In this document: positions 9,137 through 18,543 of the stretch, piece after piece | How the letters are laid out: every line of letters begins with the position of its first letter | How positions within the stretch are numbered: the stretch's first letter is position 1 | Assembly (NCBI RefSeq): GCF_014284305.1 | Contig: NZ_JACOFW010000024.1 | Location: 1 to 62,627, forward strand | DNA from: Affinundibacterium seohonense | GTDB lineage: Bacteria > Pseudomonadota > Gammaproteobacteria > Burkholderiales > Burkholderiaceae_D | Length of the DNA stretch: 62,627 nucleotides | Direction: 5' to 3' | Translations under genes and position numbers: made by a program | Notes under the pieces: model-generated | The model's input: the letters and a program-made list of their open reading frames with translations, nothing else | Database searches by the model: none | What the model was told of the DNA's origin: nothing

Positions 9137-9461
9137 GTCCAAATTTTTTCTGAGTGTTGATACCGATGAAAAATCAAAAAACGCCGATGCGCCTCTGATT
9201 TTAGCGTGATTGAAGTAATAAATACATGAATGGCAGCACGAAGCATAAAAATACAGAAATCAAAACAAACCTATACAACATTCAGTTAGTATTTGATCAC
9301 ATCTTCAAATCAAATAGCACAGAGAGTACCAATACAATTTGACATGACTATTTTGCGCATGCTTAAATCTTCGACAGAGCTCAGGTAATTTTCTGGCGCT
9401 TGCAAAGCCAACTATTCGCATTCGATCACAATGACGGCACCACCAATTTCAAAAAAATAAA
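9137..9461. other. Divergent intergenic region, hybrid kinase / REC-Hpt gene
   Basis: A 325-base AT-rich region without a credible gene. It holds one promoter candidate on the plus strand (9339-9368) and a nine-codon upstream frame (ATG 9431 to TAA 9460) ending one base before the TTG start of the next gene. Nothing else with clear structure was seen. Confidence 0.6.
9339..9368 (+). promoter_or_regulatory. Sigma-70 type promoter candidate for the REC-Hpt gene
   Basis: A perfect -35 TTGACA (9339-9344) is followed after 18 bases by TTAAAT (9363-9368), a 4/6 match to the -10. It lies about 95 bases before the start codon. Confidence 0.45.
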
Positions 9462-10526
9462 TTGACCACCGCACCTACACCAAAGCATATCTTAATTGCT
9501 GAAGATAACGACTTCAATCAAGAGCTTGCCGTTGAACTTTTAACGGATGCGGGCTATCTCGCGACAACAGCAAATAATGGTCAACAGTTAATCGAAGAAC
9601 TGCTTGCAAAGCCGAACGACACTTATCATTTAATTTTGATGGATCTCGAAATGCCAGTGCTTGATGGTCATCAAGCCACTACAGTCATTCGCAAGAATCG
9701 ACAATTTGATCATATACCCATCATCGCACTCACCGCGCATACATCAGAGACGACGAAGGCACAATGCGCCCAAGAAGGAATGCAAGATTTTCTCGGCAAG
9801 CCATTTGATCCCGACAATTTGAATGCAACACTGAGCAAATGGTTGAAACCAGAAGACGCTTTTCCACGACAAGCCAAAGTCGTAGGTAGCGGTTTTTCAT
9901 CGAATGACTCAGTCTTTGCAAAATTGAAGACGATCAATACCGTGCGCGGTCTGCAGCTATCTGGGAATAATCTTCAACTATACTTAAAGCTATTAAAACG
10001 CTTTTGTGACTCCCATACATTGACCCTATTCAAAATTCGCAACTACAACCAAAGTGATCTGTTCAGCGATGAATGCAAACGCCAGTTGCATACCCTAAAA
10101 GGACTTGCTGCAACAATTGCTGCAGACAAATTGGCGGACGATATCGCGCATTTCGAAATGGTTTTAGAAAATGCAAAAAAAATCGTCCTAAGTAATCAAG
10201 ACAGTAACGGCTATCTGCAATCCATCGCGAATCACCTTGATGCCACCATTAAAGAGCTGGTCATTTTTTTTGATACGCAGGTAGAAATATCAATTGCGCC
10301 TGACAGCGCTACAGCAGTAAATAACTCGCCGTCCAAGTGTATAGAAACTCTCTTGGAGCTATTGGAGTCAGCCAACCCGGATGCCGTAGATTTTTTTCAG
10401 CAACATGCCTCAGAATTGAACAGCATGACCGCTAACAATGACTTCGAAATTCTGTCGAAGACCATTCAAGATTACGAGTTTGACCTCGCAATCGTAAAGT
10501 TAAAGTCAATGCAATCACGCCAATGA
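9462..10526 (+). CDS. Receiver-Hpt phosphorelay protein
   Basis: Soluble protein of 354 residues with a receiver domain (5-128; acidic residues in AEDND, phosphoacceptor Asp61 in LMDLEMPVLDG, Lys113 in GKPF) and an Hpt domain with His210 in QLHTLKGLAATI. There is no kinase or DNA-binding domain, so it can only relay phosphate. Both domains and the C-terminal tail align by eye with the last 350 residues of the neighbouring hybrid kinase, so it looks like a diverged duplicate of that part. The start is TTG 9462: no ATG lies in frame before the receiver motifs, and the ATG at 9431 is out of frame. It is transcribed divergently from the kinase. Confidence 0.85.
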   Translation: MTTAPTPKHILIAEDNDFNQELAVELLTDAGYLATTANNGQQLIEELLAKPNDTYHLILMDLEMPVLDGHQATTVIRKNRQFDHIPIIALTAHTSETTKAQCAQEGMQDFLGKPFDPDNLNATLSKWLKPEDAFPRQAKVVGSGFSSNDSVFAKLKTINTVRGLQLSGNNLQLYLKLLKRFCDSHTLTLFKIRNYNQSDLFSDECKRQLHTLKGLAATIAADKLADDIAHFEMVLENAKKIVLSNQDSNGYLQSIANHLDATIKELVIFFDTQVEISIAPDSATAVNNSPSKCIETLLELLESANPDAVDFFQQHASELNSMTANNDFEILSKTIQDYEFDLAIVKLKSMQSRQ

Positions 10527-10699
10527 GCAATTAGAAATCAAAGTGAAATGCTTATTTCACAATTAACTCGTATAAAAATATATTTATGCCGCAGTGCAAT
10601 AATTTAGCGTTATACTAGAATCTAACTTGTCCTTTGCGTCAATTCAAAAAACTCTCGCAACAGGGAAGCAATTCCGTCAACAACCAGGAAAATGCGAAC

Positions 10700-11941
10700 A
10701 TGCTTTATCAACTTCATGAATTAAACCGCTCGTTTTTGAATCCTCTCACCAAATGGGCAGAAGCTTCCTCAAAACTGTTTGCGAATCCGATTTCACCTTT
10801 AGCCTACACACCGTATTCGCAAAGAATGGCGGCAGCTTATGAGCTCGTATTTCGCTTAGGCAAAGAATACGAGAAGCCAGAATTCAATATTCAATTTACG
10901 AAAATCGGTGAACAAACAGTCGAGATCCAAGAAGATCTGGCGATTTCCAAACCATTTTGCAAACTCATCCACTTCAAGAAAAATCTATCGGATGCGAAGC
11001 TTAAGGCGTTGAAACTAGATCAACCAAAAGTGTTGATTGTTGCTCCACTCTCTGGGCACCATGCAACATTGTTACGCGACACGGTTCGTAGCTTGTTACC
11101 GACTCACGATGTGTATATCACTGATTGGATCGATGCACGCATGGTGCCATTATCGGCTGGCGCGTTTCATCTACACGATTATATTTATTACGTCCAAGAA
11201 TTCATTCGTCATTTAAGCCCTGATTTACATGTCATCTCAGTTTGCCAGCCCACCGTACCTGTATTGGCTGCGATCTCCCTAATGGCGAGCGAGAATGATC
11301 CTGCACTGCCAAAAACGATGACCATGATGGGCGGACCAATCGATGCTCGCAAATCTCCGACCCAAGTCAACACGTTGGCAACTGAGAAAAAATATTCTTG
11401 GTTTGAAAATTCTGTTATCTACAATGTGCCAGCGAATTATCCTGGTTTCGGGCGTAAAGTGTATCCAGGTTTCTTACAGCACACAGGTTTCGTCGCGATG
11501 AATCCAGATCGACATGCACAGAGCCACTGGGATTTTTATCAGCATTTAGTACAAGGTGATGATGAGTCTGCCGAACAGCATCGTAAATTTTATGATGAAT
11601 ACAACGCCGTGCTCGATCTGCCTGCCGAATACTACTTAGAAACGATTAAGACCGTTTTTCAAGAATTCAGTCTTCCGCGCGGAACGTGGGAGGTACAAGG
11701 TAAATTAGTACGTCCACAAGATATCAAAACGGTCGCACTATTCACCGTCGAAGGTGAATTAGACGACATTTCAGGCACTGGCCAAACTCAGGCTGCGCAT
11801 GACCTTTGCTCCAATATTCCACCGAGCATGAAGCAAGATTTTGTCGCACCGGGTTGCGGTCACTATGGTATTTTTTCTGGCCGTAAATGGCGTGAAATCG
11901 TGTGCCCAAAAGTCATAGCCTTTATGGAAAAACACGCGTAA
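10700..11941 (+). CDS. phaZ: Intracellular poly(3-hydroxybutyrate) depolymerase
   Basis: Mobilises stored polyhydroxybutyrate granules by hydrolysing the polymer in the cytosol. The 413-residue protein matches the intracellular PhaZ family over its full length, from the N-terminal MLYQLHELNRSFLNP to a C-terminal GCGHYGIFSGRKWR, which contains the likely catalytic His. The nucleophile is Cys182 in VISVCQP, in place of the serine of extracellular depolymerases, as in the well-known Ralstonia PhaZ. No signal peptide is present. Start ATG 10700 has AGGAA at 10686-10690; the longer frame from 10634 has no such site. A terminator follows. Its presence implies that this organism makes PHB. Confidence 0.93.
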   Translation: MLYQLHELNRSFLNPLTKWAEASSKLFANPISPLAYTPYSQRMAAAYELVFRLGKEYEKPEFNIQFTKIGEQTVEIQEDLAISKPFCKLIHFKKNLSDAKLKALKLDQPKVLIVAPLSGHHATLLRDTVRSLLPTHDVYITDWIDARMVPLSAGAFHLHDYIYYVQEFIRHLSPDLHVISVCQPTVPVLAAISLMASENDPALPKTMTMMGGPIDARKSPTQVNTLATEKKYSWFENSVIYNVPANYPGFGRKVYPGFLQHTGFVAMNPDRHAQSHWDFYQHLVQGDDESAEQHRKFYDEYNAVLDLPAEYYLETIKTVFQEFSLPRGTWEVQGKLVRPQDIKTVALFTVEGELDDISGTGQTQAAHDLCSNIPPSMKQDFVAPGCGHYGIFSGRKWREIVCPKVIAFMEKHA

Positions 11942-11960
11942 CTTTAATAAAGTCAACGTA

Positions 11961-11988
11961 AAAAGAGCGGATTTCTCCGCTCTTTTTG
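11961..11988 (+). terminator. Rho-independent terminator after phaZ
   Basis: AAAAGAGCGGA (11961-11971) pairs with TCCGCTCTTTT (11976-11986) across a four-base loop and is followed by further T residues. Confidence 0.85.
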
Positions 11989-12127
11989 CTTTTAAAGGAT
12001 GGGCGAAATTAGACTCTCCCGTTTATTCTAGGCTATACTCACTTTTTACATAAAACAAGATTGCTTGATTACCCGCTAAAGTTGTCTACGGCAGGTTCGT
12101 AAAAAATCAATCCCTGTTTAAAAATAC

Positions 12128-12643
12128 ATGAAAAAAGTCAAGCCTGTCATCACGTTTCTGAGCTTATGTTTTTGTTGGCATAGTGCCTTCGCGCAATTAG
12201 AGACGCCAGCAGAAAACTCAAAAACATTTTCAGCATTTAAAGAATTACGCGATCGCACTTCGGATCTCACAATCAATGCCATGAGTTTGCTTGGAATCAA
12301 ATACAAACGTGGCGGGGATAGTCCAGAGAATGGTCTTGATTGCAGTGGCTTTGTGCGCTTTGTCTTTAAGAATGCCAACGAGACTGAACTACCAAGAACA
12401 GCAAAAGAAATCAGTAACAAAGGTGACAAGATAGATACGAAAGATATCAAACCAGGTGATTTGGTCTTTTTCAATACACTCAAAAAAAGCTTCTCCCACG
12501 TCGGGATTTACCTGGGAGATAGCCAATTTATCCACGCACCATCTGCCGGTGGAAAAGTACGCATAGAAAGTATGAATGTCGCCTATTGGAAAAAACGTTT
12601 CAATGGAGCGCGCCGCATCAATGAAGTGGAAGCGAAAAACTAA
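12128..12643 (+). CDS. NlpC/P60 family (C40) cell-wall hydrolase, secreted
   Basis: Probable periplasmic peptidoglycan peptidase of 171 residues that would cleave stem-peptide bonds. An N-terminal signal peptide (KKVKPVITFLSLCFCWHSAFA) ends at about residue 22. The NlpC/P60 domain covers about 45-165 with catalytic Cys72 in GLDCSGFVR, His124 in SHVGIYLG and a third polar residue His136 in FIHAPS. The length is typical of a single-domain YafL/Spr-like enzyme. The 3' end is three bases from the convergent patatin gene stop, so the two transcripts overlap or share a stop region. Confidence 0.9.
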   Translation: MKKVKPVITFLSLCFCWHSAFAQLETPAENSKTFSAFKELRDRTSDLTINAMSLLGIKYKRGGDSPENGLDCSGFVRFVFKNANETELPRTAKEISNKGDKIDTKDIKPGDLVFFNTLKKSFSHVGIYLGDSQFIHAPSAGGKVRIESMNVAYWKKRFNGARRINEVEAKN

Positions 12644-12646
12644 GGT

Positions 12647-13591
12647 TCACTTCTCTTGAAAGACGCGAATTTTATCCTTTAGCTCGGCGATCACTGACAA
12701 CGCCGCTTTTTCGCCCGCCAAGATCGCCAGATTTCTTCCATTAAAATCATTACCCTTCATGCTTGGCAGGTCTGGTTTAATCACAATATCAGCGTTTTTC
12801 AACTCAAACTGATTTAAACTTTGCCCCATAATGGTGAAAGTTTGCATCAAGACCTCCAAAGAACTGGTTGCAGCCTGGCCCTCTGGTGCGGATGAGATAT
12901 TGACCGCGATCACGATATCGGCGCCCATTTCACGGGCAAATCGTACCGGTACTGGCGACACCAGTCCACCGTCAACATAAAACCTGTCATTTATTTTGAC
13001 AGGTTGAAAAACACCTGGCACGGAAGAAGAGGCACGCACTGCCAAACCCGTATTGCCTCTTTGAAAAAGTATAGGTGTTCCGGTGTTCAAATCAGTGGCT
13101 ACGGCACCGAAAGGTTTCTTGAGCTTTTCGATCGATGCCTGACCTACCATTTTATTCACGTAATTTTGTAACGCTTCGCCTTTTAATACACCGCTACTTT
13201 TGGAAAAAAAAGGCAAGGACCAATCTGATATCGTTGCCTCATCCATATCTAGCGCCATCTTTTGCAAGACGAAACCATTATTGCCAGCAGCATACATAGC
13301 GCCAACAACACTACCGGCGCTAGTACCAACGACTATATCAGGAACGATACCCTGCGCCTCCAAGACTTTGATCACGCCAATATGCGCGAACCCACGTGCG
13401 GCACCGCCACCAAGCGCCAAACCGATCCGAACTGGCCTTAAAGGTTTTTGTTGCAAAGGTAAATCGAGCTTGGTAATTGCTTTACTAGCTGGTGTCGCCA
13501 TCGGAGGCGAACTTGCGCACCCGAGCAAAACAGCAGACACAAGAAATAACGCAATAAAAAAACGTGATGAGCCAGCGAGCAGACTGTGCAT
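12647..13591 (-). CDS. Patatin-like phospholipase lipoprotein
   Basis: Membrane-anchored serine esterase of 314 residues related to RssA/patatin acyl hydrolases. The N-terminus has a lipoprotein signal with lipobox LLGC (Cys25). The patatin domain starts with the oxyanion motif ALGGGAARGFAHIG, has the nucleophile Ser91 in GTSAG and the dyad Asp207 in VDGGLVSP. Start ATG 13591 gives a clean lipoprotein signal; the open frame continues upstream into the tRNA-Ser gene, which cannot be coding. No strong ribosome site is visible. It is convergent with the NlpC/P60 gene. The lipid substrate is unknown. Confidence 0.88.
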   Translation of the reverse strand: MHSLLAGSSRFFIALFLVSAVLLGCASSPPMATPASKAITKLDLPLQQKPLRPVRIGLALGGGAARGFAHIGVIKVLEAQGIVPDIVVGTSAGSVVGAMYAAGNNGFVLQKMALDMDEATISDWSLPFFSKSSGVLKGEALQNYVNKMVGQASIEKLKKPFGAVATDLNTGTPILFQRGNTGLAVRASSSVPGVFQPVKINDRFYVDGGLVSPVPVRFAREMGADIVIAVNISSAPEGQAATSSLEVLMQTFTIMGQSLNQFELKNADIVIKPDLPSMKGNDFNGRNLAILAGEKAALSVIAELKDKIRVFQEK

Positions 13592-13683
13592 GATAGTTTT
13601 AAGGGAATTTAGAGGAGTCGTTTCCTGCACAGGACGCACTAAGGAAAGAATGAAAGCTTGAGTGAAGATAAGAAAAGCTAAAT

Positions 13684-13773
13684 TGGCGGAAGCGGTGAGA
13701 TTCGAACTCACGAAGGACTCTCATCCTCGCTAGTTTTCAAGACTAGTGCCTTCAACCGCTCGGCCACACTTCC
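13684..13773 (-). tRNA. tRNA-Ser (anticodon UGA)
   Basis: A 90-base minus-strand cloverleaf with a 7-bp acceptor stem (GGAAGTG with CGCTTCC), anticodon loop CTTGAAA giving UGA, the long variable arm expected of tRNA-Ser, a T-loop TTCGAAT, and an encoded 3' CCA (13684-13686). It reads UCA and related Ser codons. It lies between the patatin gene and the GGDEF/EAL gene, all on the same strand. Confidence 0.96.
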
Positions 13774-13879
13774 GTCTTTAGCTAGTTATAAAAAAATGCT
13801 GGTTTTCACAAGCAATCTTCTAAGCCCGAAATTATATCTGACTTTCATAATTTGTGGTAACTTTTTTCACGAACTTAAT

Positions 13880-15901
13880 TTACATCGCCAAGCTAGGGAG
13901 GGTGAATTTTTTCGAAATCAAATCAGAAAATTTATCCACTTCTAATGGCCGAGAAAACAAATAACCTTGAATTTCATCACAGCCCATTTTTTGCAAAAAA
14001 GCGAATTGCTCACGATTTTCTACACCTTCGGCAATGACTCTATGTTTCATTTGTTTTGCCATGCTAATAATCGCACTGGCAATTGCACAATCATCGACAT
14101 CATCTGGTATGCCCTGAATAAATGAACGATCAATTTTCAAAGTATCTATAGGAAATTTCTTCAGGTAGGACAAACTGGAAAATCCGGTACCAAAATCATC
14201 CAATGCCAGCGTTACGCCTTGCGCGGTAATTTCATCCATGATTTTCACTACCCCATCGGTGTTCTGCATCAACATGCTTTCCGTGATTTCCAACTCCAAC
14301 CAGCTTGATAAAATCTGATGTCGCGATAAAGCTTCTGCAACTCGCGCCGGCAAGGAGGCAGTAAACTCCTTAGCAGAGACATTTACAGCAATCCGAAATG
14401 GTGTAATTCCAGCGTCTTGCCAAATTTTTGCCTGAGCACAAGCTGCATCCAATACCCATGCATCGATGTGCAAAATCAAATTCGTTTCCTCGGCAACAGC
14501 AATGAATTCACCGGGAGAAATGATGCCATCCAATGGATGAGCCCAACGAATTAATGCTTCTGCACCGAGCACCTGCCCAGAATAAATATCTACTTTTGGT
14601 TGATACAAAAGAAAGAACTCATTTCGTTGCAAAGCGCGACGCAAGCCAGACTCAAGATACAAACGCCCTGCAATCATCTGGTTCATTTCAACATCGTAAA
14701 AGGCGTAACTACCGCTAGCTTTTTCGCTGTGGCATTTTGCTTTAAACATCGCAATATCAGCCTTCTGCAAAAGCTCTTCCGCATCATTACCATCTTGCGG
14801 ATAAATGCTAATGCCGATACTTGCACCCAAGCGTAATTCATGTCCTTCAATATGAAATATTGACTCCAGTGTGGCTAACATTTTCTGGGCTACTAAGCTC
14901 GCGTGGAAATGCTGCTTAATATCATGTAAGGCAACCGCAAATTCATCACTACCTAAACGAGCAATCACATCGTTTTCGCGTAATATCGAGCGGAATCGTT
15001 CCGCCACCTGACGCAACAACAAATCCCCGATACGGTGTCCAAGTGTGTCATTGATCGGTTTAAAACGGTTTAAATCAATGAACATGACTGACATTGAAAT
15101 ATCTGCCCTATGTCCCTGCTGTAAAGTGTTATCAACTAATTTCTTAAACAAAGTCCGGTTCGGTAAGTCCGTTAAAGGATCATAATAGGCGAGATGATTA
15201 ATTTTCTCCTCGGTGAGTTTTCGCTCTGTAATATCACTGAGATAACCGATCATACCAATCGGCTGCATGTGTTCATCAAACAATGTAGACAAACTCAAAC
15301 TTGCCCAAAAAATATCCCCTGTCTTTTTACGGCGACGCACTTCCATTTCGCGCCCCCCTTGCTCCAAAAACACGTCCCGACTTAGCTCATCCTCAATGGC
15401 ATCGGACTCATACAAAAACAAAACATTTTGCCCAATTGCCTCACTTGCGCTATACCCAAATAGCTTCTCGGCACCAAGATTCCAACTCAAAATAAAGCCG
15501 GCCAAGTCCATGGTAATCACGGACTCATGGATTTGATCAAGGATTTGTGTGTGAATGGATTGCGAACGCATTGCCGCATCAAACTTGGAATGCAGAGCTA
15601 AACGCGATGCAAACAGACGCGCCGTCAATGACGTTAAAAAATTTAACTTTTTTAAATCCTCTTCTGTCAAAGAGGATTTACCGGAAAGAACGTAGTAACT
15701 TTCAGCGCCGATTTGCCGATAAACCAAATTCTCGTGAGCTATGGGCAAACACCGAGTAAACTGAAGTTCGCCATCAAAGAAGATTAACTTAACAACCCGA
15801 TTGACCGCCTTCACCAATTCGTCACCTGAAAGACACAAAATTGCCTCGCCTAATTCAGCCCCAAGCGAAACATCTTGTTGCAGTTCAATAGGTGGACGCA
15901 T
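13880..15901 (-). CDS. PAS-GGDEF-EAL cyclic di-GMP signalling protein
   Basis: Cytosolic 673-residue protein. It has an uncharacterised N-terminal domain (1-110), a PAS domain with PAC (about 115-228), a GGDEF domain (about 230-400) and an EAL phosphodiesterase domain (about 415-665). The EAL domain looks active: AEALIRW at 447-453, ITESMLM, DDFGTGFSS and KIDRSFI are all present. The cyclase motif reads GSDEF (317-321) instead of GGDEF, with an RxxD inhibitory site (REND) five residues upstream, so the cyclase side may be weak or regulatory. Start ATG 15901 overlaps the TAA of the upstream EAL/HDOD gene by one base (TAATG), indicating coupled translation. Confidence 0.92.
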   Translation of the reverse strand: MRPPIELQQDVSLGAELGEAILCLSGDELVKAVNRVVKLIFFDGELQFTRCLPIAHENLVYRQIGAESYYVLSGKSSLTEEDLKKLNFLTSLTARLFASRLALHSKFDAAMRSQSIHTQILDQIHESVITMDLAGFILSWNLGAEKLFGYSASEAIGQNVLFLYESDAIEDELSRDVFLEQGGREMEVRRRKKTGDIFWASLSLSTLFDEHMQPIGMIGYLSDITERKLTEEKINHLAYYDPLTDLPNRTLFKKLVDNTLQQGHRADISMSVMFIDLNRFKPINDTLGHRIGDLLLRQVAERFRSILRENDVIARLGSDEFAVALHDIKQHFHASLVAQKMLATLESIFHIEGHELRLGASIGISIYPQDGNDAEELLQKADIAMFKAKCHSEKASGSYAFYDVEMNQMIAGRLYLESGLRRALQRNEFFLLYQPKVDIYSGQVLGAEALIRWAHPLDGIISPGEFIAVAEETNLILHIDAWVLDAACAQAKIWQDAGITPFRIAVNVSAKEFTASLPARVAEALSRHQILSSWLELEITESMLMQNTDGVVKIMDEITAQGVTLALDDFGTGFSSLSYLKKFPIDTLKIDRSFIQGIPDDVDDCAIASAIISMAKQMKHRVIAEGVENREQFAFLQKMGCDEIQGYLFSRPLEVDKFSDLISKKFTLPSLAM

Positions 15902-17082
15902 TACATATCCTGACAAACTTGATTAACCCAAGTGTAGGCTTGAGCTAAATTTTGATAATAGTTTTCAGCTACTAATTGCGCTTCAGAGGATGCTGCAACA
16001 AAGCCATCCGAAAATGATCGATCCGAGCTTTCTACCAAGCGTAAATTTTGCCCCAAAATTCCAGTTCGTTCTAGCAAAGCAGCTCGGACATCGTCATTCA
16101 AACTAAGGGGTTTCAAAATTTCCCACAAGGGACAAGCAAACAATAGATCCAATAGGGAGAACATGCCAACCATAAAAGCGGCATCTTGCTCATCTTTATC
16201 TCCGCCTTGTTGACGGCATAGCGCTTCCATGCAACTTGCCCGATAAGCCGCGCGTAGCATTAATGGATTTAAACTGGCACCCTGTCCATTTTGACGTGCA
16301 TAAAGCAATAATTGCAACCATCGTTGCAATTGTCGGCGTCCCAACAAATTAATTGCCTGAATAAAACTGCTCACCTTCACGGTTTGCGCAAATGCTGCGG
16401 AACTCACCAGCTTAAACAACATAAAGGAAAGTGTCGGATCTTGTTTAAACAGTGTTTCTAACTCTTTGGTTTCCGCATCTTTAGATACTAAACCCAGTAG
16501 TTTGAGCAAACGAGAGCGCGCTGTGGCATCCGAAGCTCGCGAAGAATTGGTAGAACAAAAAGCAAAGTCACCGGAAAAAAAACTAAATCCAGCATTCTGT
16601 GCTTGTTCGAAATAGTGCAAAGAATTCAGATTTTTTGCCAGATGTTGGCTGTGTTGAAGGCTGAAAATCCATGGCTGGATATGCGAAGGAACACCTGATT
16701 CACAATTAACGGCAATCCCTCGCGTGTCCGGCCATAACAATTGCGCTTTAGAATTAAAATCGTCCATCATCAACCTAACCCCAGATTGATGTAAATGCTT
16801 CAAGCGTTGCTGCACCTCTTTTGATTCGCAGCTAGACTCCTGTATGCAAAGTACGACATGTTTGGCGTAATCACGCGTTTCAAAATCCAAGGCTAAATTA
16901 TTGGGATTACTCAATGGTACAAAAAATAACAGCGGAGAGATTGCCTCAAAAAAAGAAACTTGGTTTAAATAGCTTAAAAGACTCAAGCAATGTGCATCAT
17001 TCGCTTCCTTGAAGCTCGGCATTAAACCAAGAATTTTGTGCTGACTGTTTACTATCGGCAATAAAGTTGCAATTGGAATCAT
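15901..17082 (-). CDS. HDOD-domain signalling protein with degenerate EAL-like N-terminus
   Basis: 393-residue protein of the YuxH type: a degenerate EAL-like N-terminal half (about 1-200) followed by an HDOD domain (about 200-390, with DPTLSFMLFKLVSSAAF and QAINLLGRRQLQRWLQLLLY). The EAL signature and metal ligands are absent, so it is not expected to hydrolyse cyclic di-GMP; MMDDF is a residual trace of the DDFGTG motif. Related proteins act as non-catalytic regulators or scaffolds. It is the first gene of a two-gene unit with the catalytically equipped GGDEF/EAL protein, whose start overlaps its stop, so a direct partnership is likely but unproven. Confidence 0.85.
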   Translation of the reverse strand: MIPIATLLPIVNSQHKILGLMPSFKEANDAHCLSLLSYLNQVSFFEAISPLLFFVPLSNPNNLALDFETRDYAKHVVLCIQESSCESKEVQQRLKHLHQSGVRLMMDDFNSKAQLLWPDTRGIAVNCESGVPSHIQPWIFSLQHSQHLAKNLNSLHYFEQAQNAGFSFFSGDFAFCSTNSSRASDATARSRLLKLLGLVSKDAETKELETLFKQDPTLSFMLFKLVSSAAFAQTVKVSSFIQAINLLGRRQLQRWLQLLLYARQNGQGASLNPLMLRAAYRASCMEALCRQQGGDKDEQDAAFMVGMFSLLDLLFACPLWEILKPLSLNDDVRAALLERTGILGQNLRLVESSDRSFSDGFVAASSEAQLVAENYYQNLAQAYTWVNQVCQDM

Positions 17083-17277
17083 TGAATCCGCATTCCCCGT
17101 CGTCTAAGTTTTTAAAATGAAGTGCCGTAAAGCAATTTATATCCTGATAGTAAGTTGAAATTTACACAATTGCAAGTGCATTTTTGGCATATATTTTAAA
17201 ATCTTGCTGATGTTGGTAGGGCAACACAAAAATACCCCGCATCAAAGACTATTTGATCGACAAAACCACAAAAATGC

Positions 17278-18543
17278 TTACAAAAATAATTGCTGAAGGT
17301 CATTCAAAAAGCGACGACCAAGCTCCGTCGGTTGGATCTTTACGTGATCTCGCAATAACAAGCCTCGGCCTTCGGCAAGATTCAATGCAGACTCGATTGA
17401 ATTGATGAGCAAACCGGTACGCTCAAAAAATAAGGCAGTATCAAATCCCTGATTTAATCGCAAGGCATTGAGCATAAATTCAAACGCCAACTCATCTTTA
17501 GGAATTTCGCGGCTGTCTTGAATGGGATTACCAAGTGCCGCGGCTTCCATGTACATCTTTGGTTGCTTATGCCGGACTTGGCGAATGATTCGATGCGGGA
17601 ACGACAACTTAGAATGAGCACCGGCACCAATGCCCAGATAATCACCAAAGTTCCAATAATTTAAATTATGCCTCGATGCCTTGCCTGGCCTAGCAAAAGC
17701 GGAAACTTCATAATGATCATAACCAGCCTCAGCCATCCTCGCCTGAATTTGCTCTTGCATCTCGGCACTGAGATCATCATCTGGAATCGCCGGTGGAAAC
17801 TTAGCAAAGTACGTGTTCGGCTCTAAAGTCAAATGATAGAGAGATAAATGATTCGGTTTGAATCGCAAAGCGATGTCTAAATCCGATATAGATTCAGTTA
17901 ATGTTTGCGAAGGCAAAGCAAACATCAGATCCAAATTAAAATTCTCAAAATTATCTTGGGCAATTGCAATCGCTCGTTGTGCCTCATCGCCGTTATGAAT
18001 ACGACCAAGCGCTGACAAATGGGCTGAATTAAAACTTTGGATGCCGATCGATAAACGATTCACGCCACTCCGACTATATTGCTTGAATTTCTCCGCCTCA
18101 AAAGTTCCCGGATTCGCTTCCATCGTAATTTCTGCGGCGGAATCAATTGGCAATAAAGTTCTCACGTCAGACAACAAACGATCTAGGCCTGCGGCGGACA
18201 TCAAACTGGGAGTACCGCCACCAATAAAGATGGTATAAATCTTCCGTCCCCAGATCATAGGCAACGCTGCCTCCAAATCCGCACGAACGGCAGATAAATA
18301 GGCATTTTCATCGAATTGATTCTTCACTTCATGCGAATTGAAATCGCAATAGGGGCATTTCTTGACGCACCAAGGGAAATGAATATACAAAGATAATGGC
18401 GGGAGCGACTGCAAAGACAGTCCGCCGGGACTAAGATAGTTATGCTGCACCATTGCTGGTACATCACTGATATTGATTGACCCGTTTGACCCGGACTCCT
18501 TGGATGTAATTTGCGTGGCAGAGATGGGTTTGATTGGGATCAT
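17278..18543 (-). CDS. hemW: Radical SAM heme chaperone HemW
   Basis: 421-residue radical S-adenosylmethionine protein of the HemN-like family now regarded as a heme chaperone. The [4Fe-4S] ligands are Cys59, Cys63 and Cys66 in FPWCVKKCPYCDFN, followed by IFIGGGTPSLM and NRLSIGIQSF. Unlike true coproporphyrinogen dehydrogenase HemN, it lacks the longer N-terminus with CxxxCxxCxC. The chosen ATG 18543 overlaps the rdgB stop by four bases (ATGA), which argues for coupled translation, but it gives an extension of about 45 residues before the usual family start; Met31 is an alternative. It is the last gene of a rph-rdgB-hemW run. Confidence 0.92.
   Translation of the reverse strand: MIPIKPISATQITSKESGSNGSINISDVPAMVQHNYLSPGGLSLQSLPPLSLYIHFPWCVKKCPYCDFNSHEVKNQFDENAYLSAVRADLEAALPMIWGRKIYTIFIGGGTPSLMSAAGLDRLLSDVRTLLPIDSAAEITMEANPGTFEAEKFKQYSRSGVNRLSIGIQSFNSAHLSALGRIHNGDEAQRAIAIAQDNFENFNLDLMFALPSQTLTESISDLDIALRFKPNHLSLYHLTLEPNTYFAKFPPAIPDDDLSAEMQEQIQARMAEAGYDHYEVSAFARPGKASRHNLNYWNFGDYLGIGAGAHSKLSFPHRIIRQVRHKQPKMYMEAAALGNPIQDSREIPKDELAFEFMLNALRLNQGFDTALFFERTGLLINSIESALNLAEGRGLLLRDHVKIQPTELGRRFLNDLQQLFL

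Noticed and set aside
9431..9460. Nine-codon frame just before the REC-Hpt gene, considered as true start with a frameshift.
   Set aside because: It is out of frame and ends in TAA next to the TTG start; no evidence of frameshifting beyond an A-run.
13591..13711. Open frame of the patatin gene continues upstream to 13711.
   Set aside because: The extension overlaps the tRNA-Ser gene, and ATG 13591 gives a clean lipoprotein signal with LLGC.
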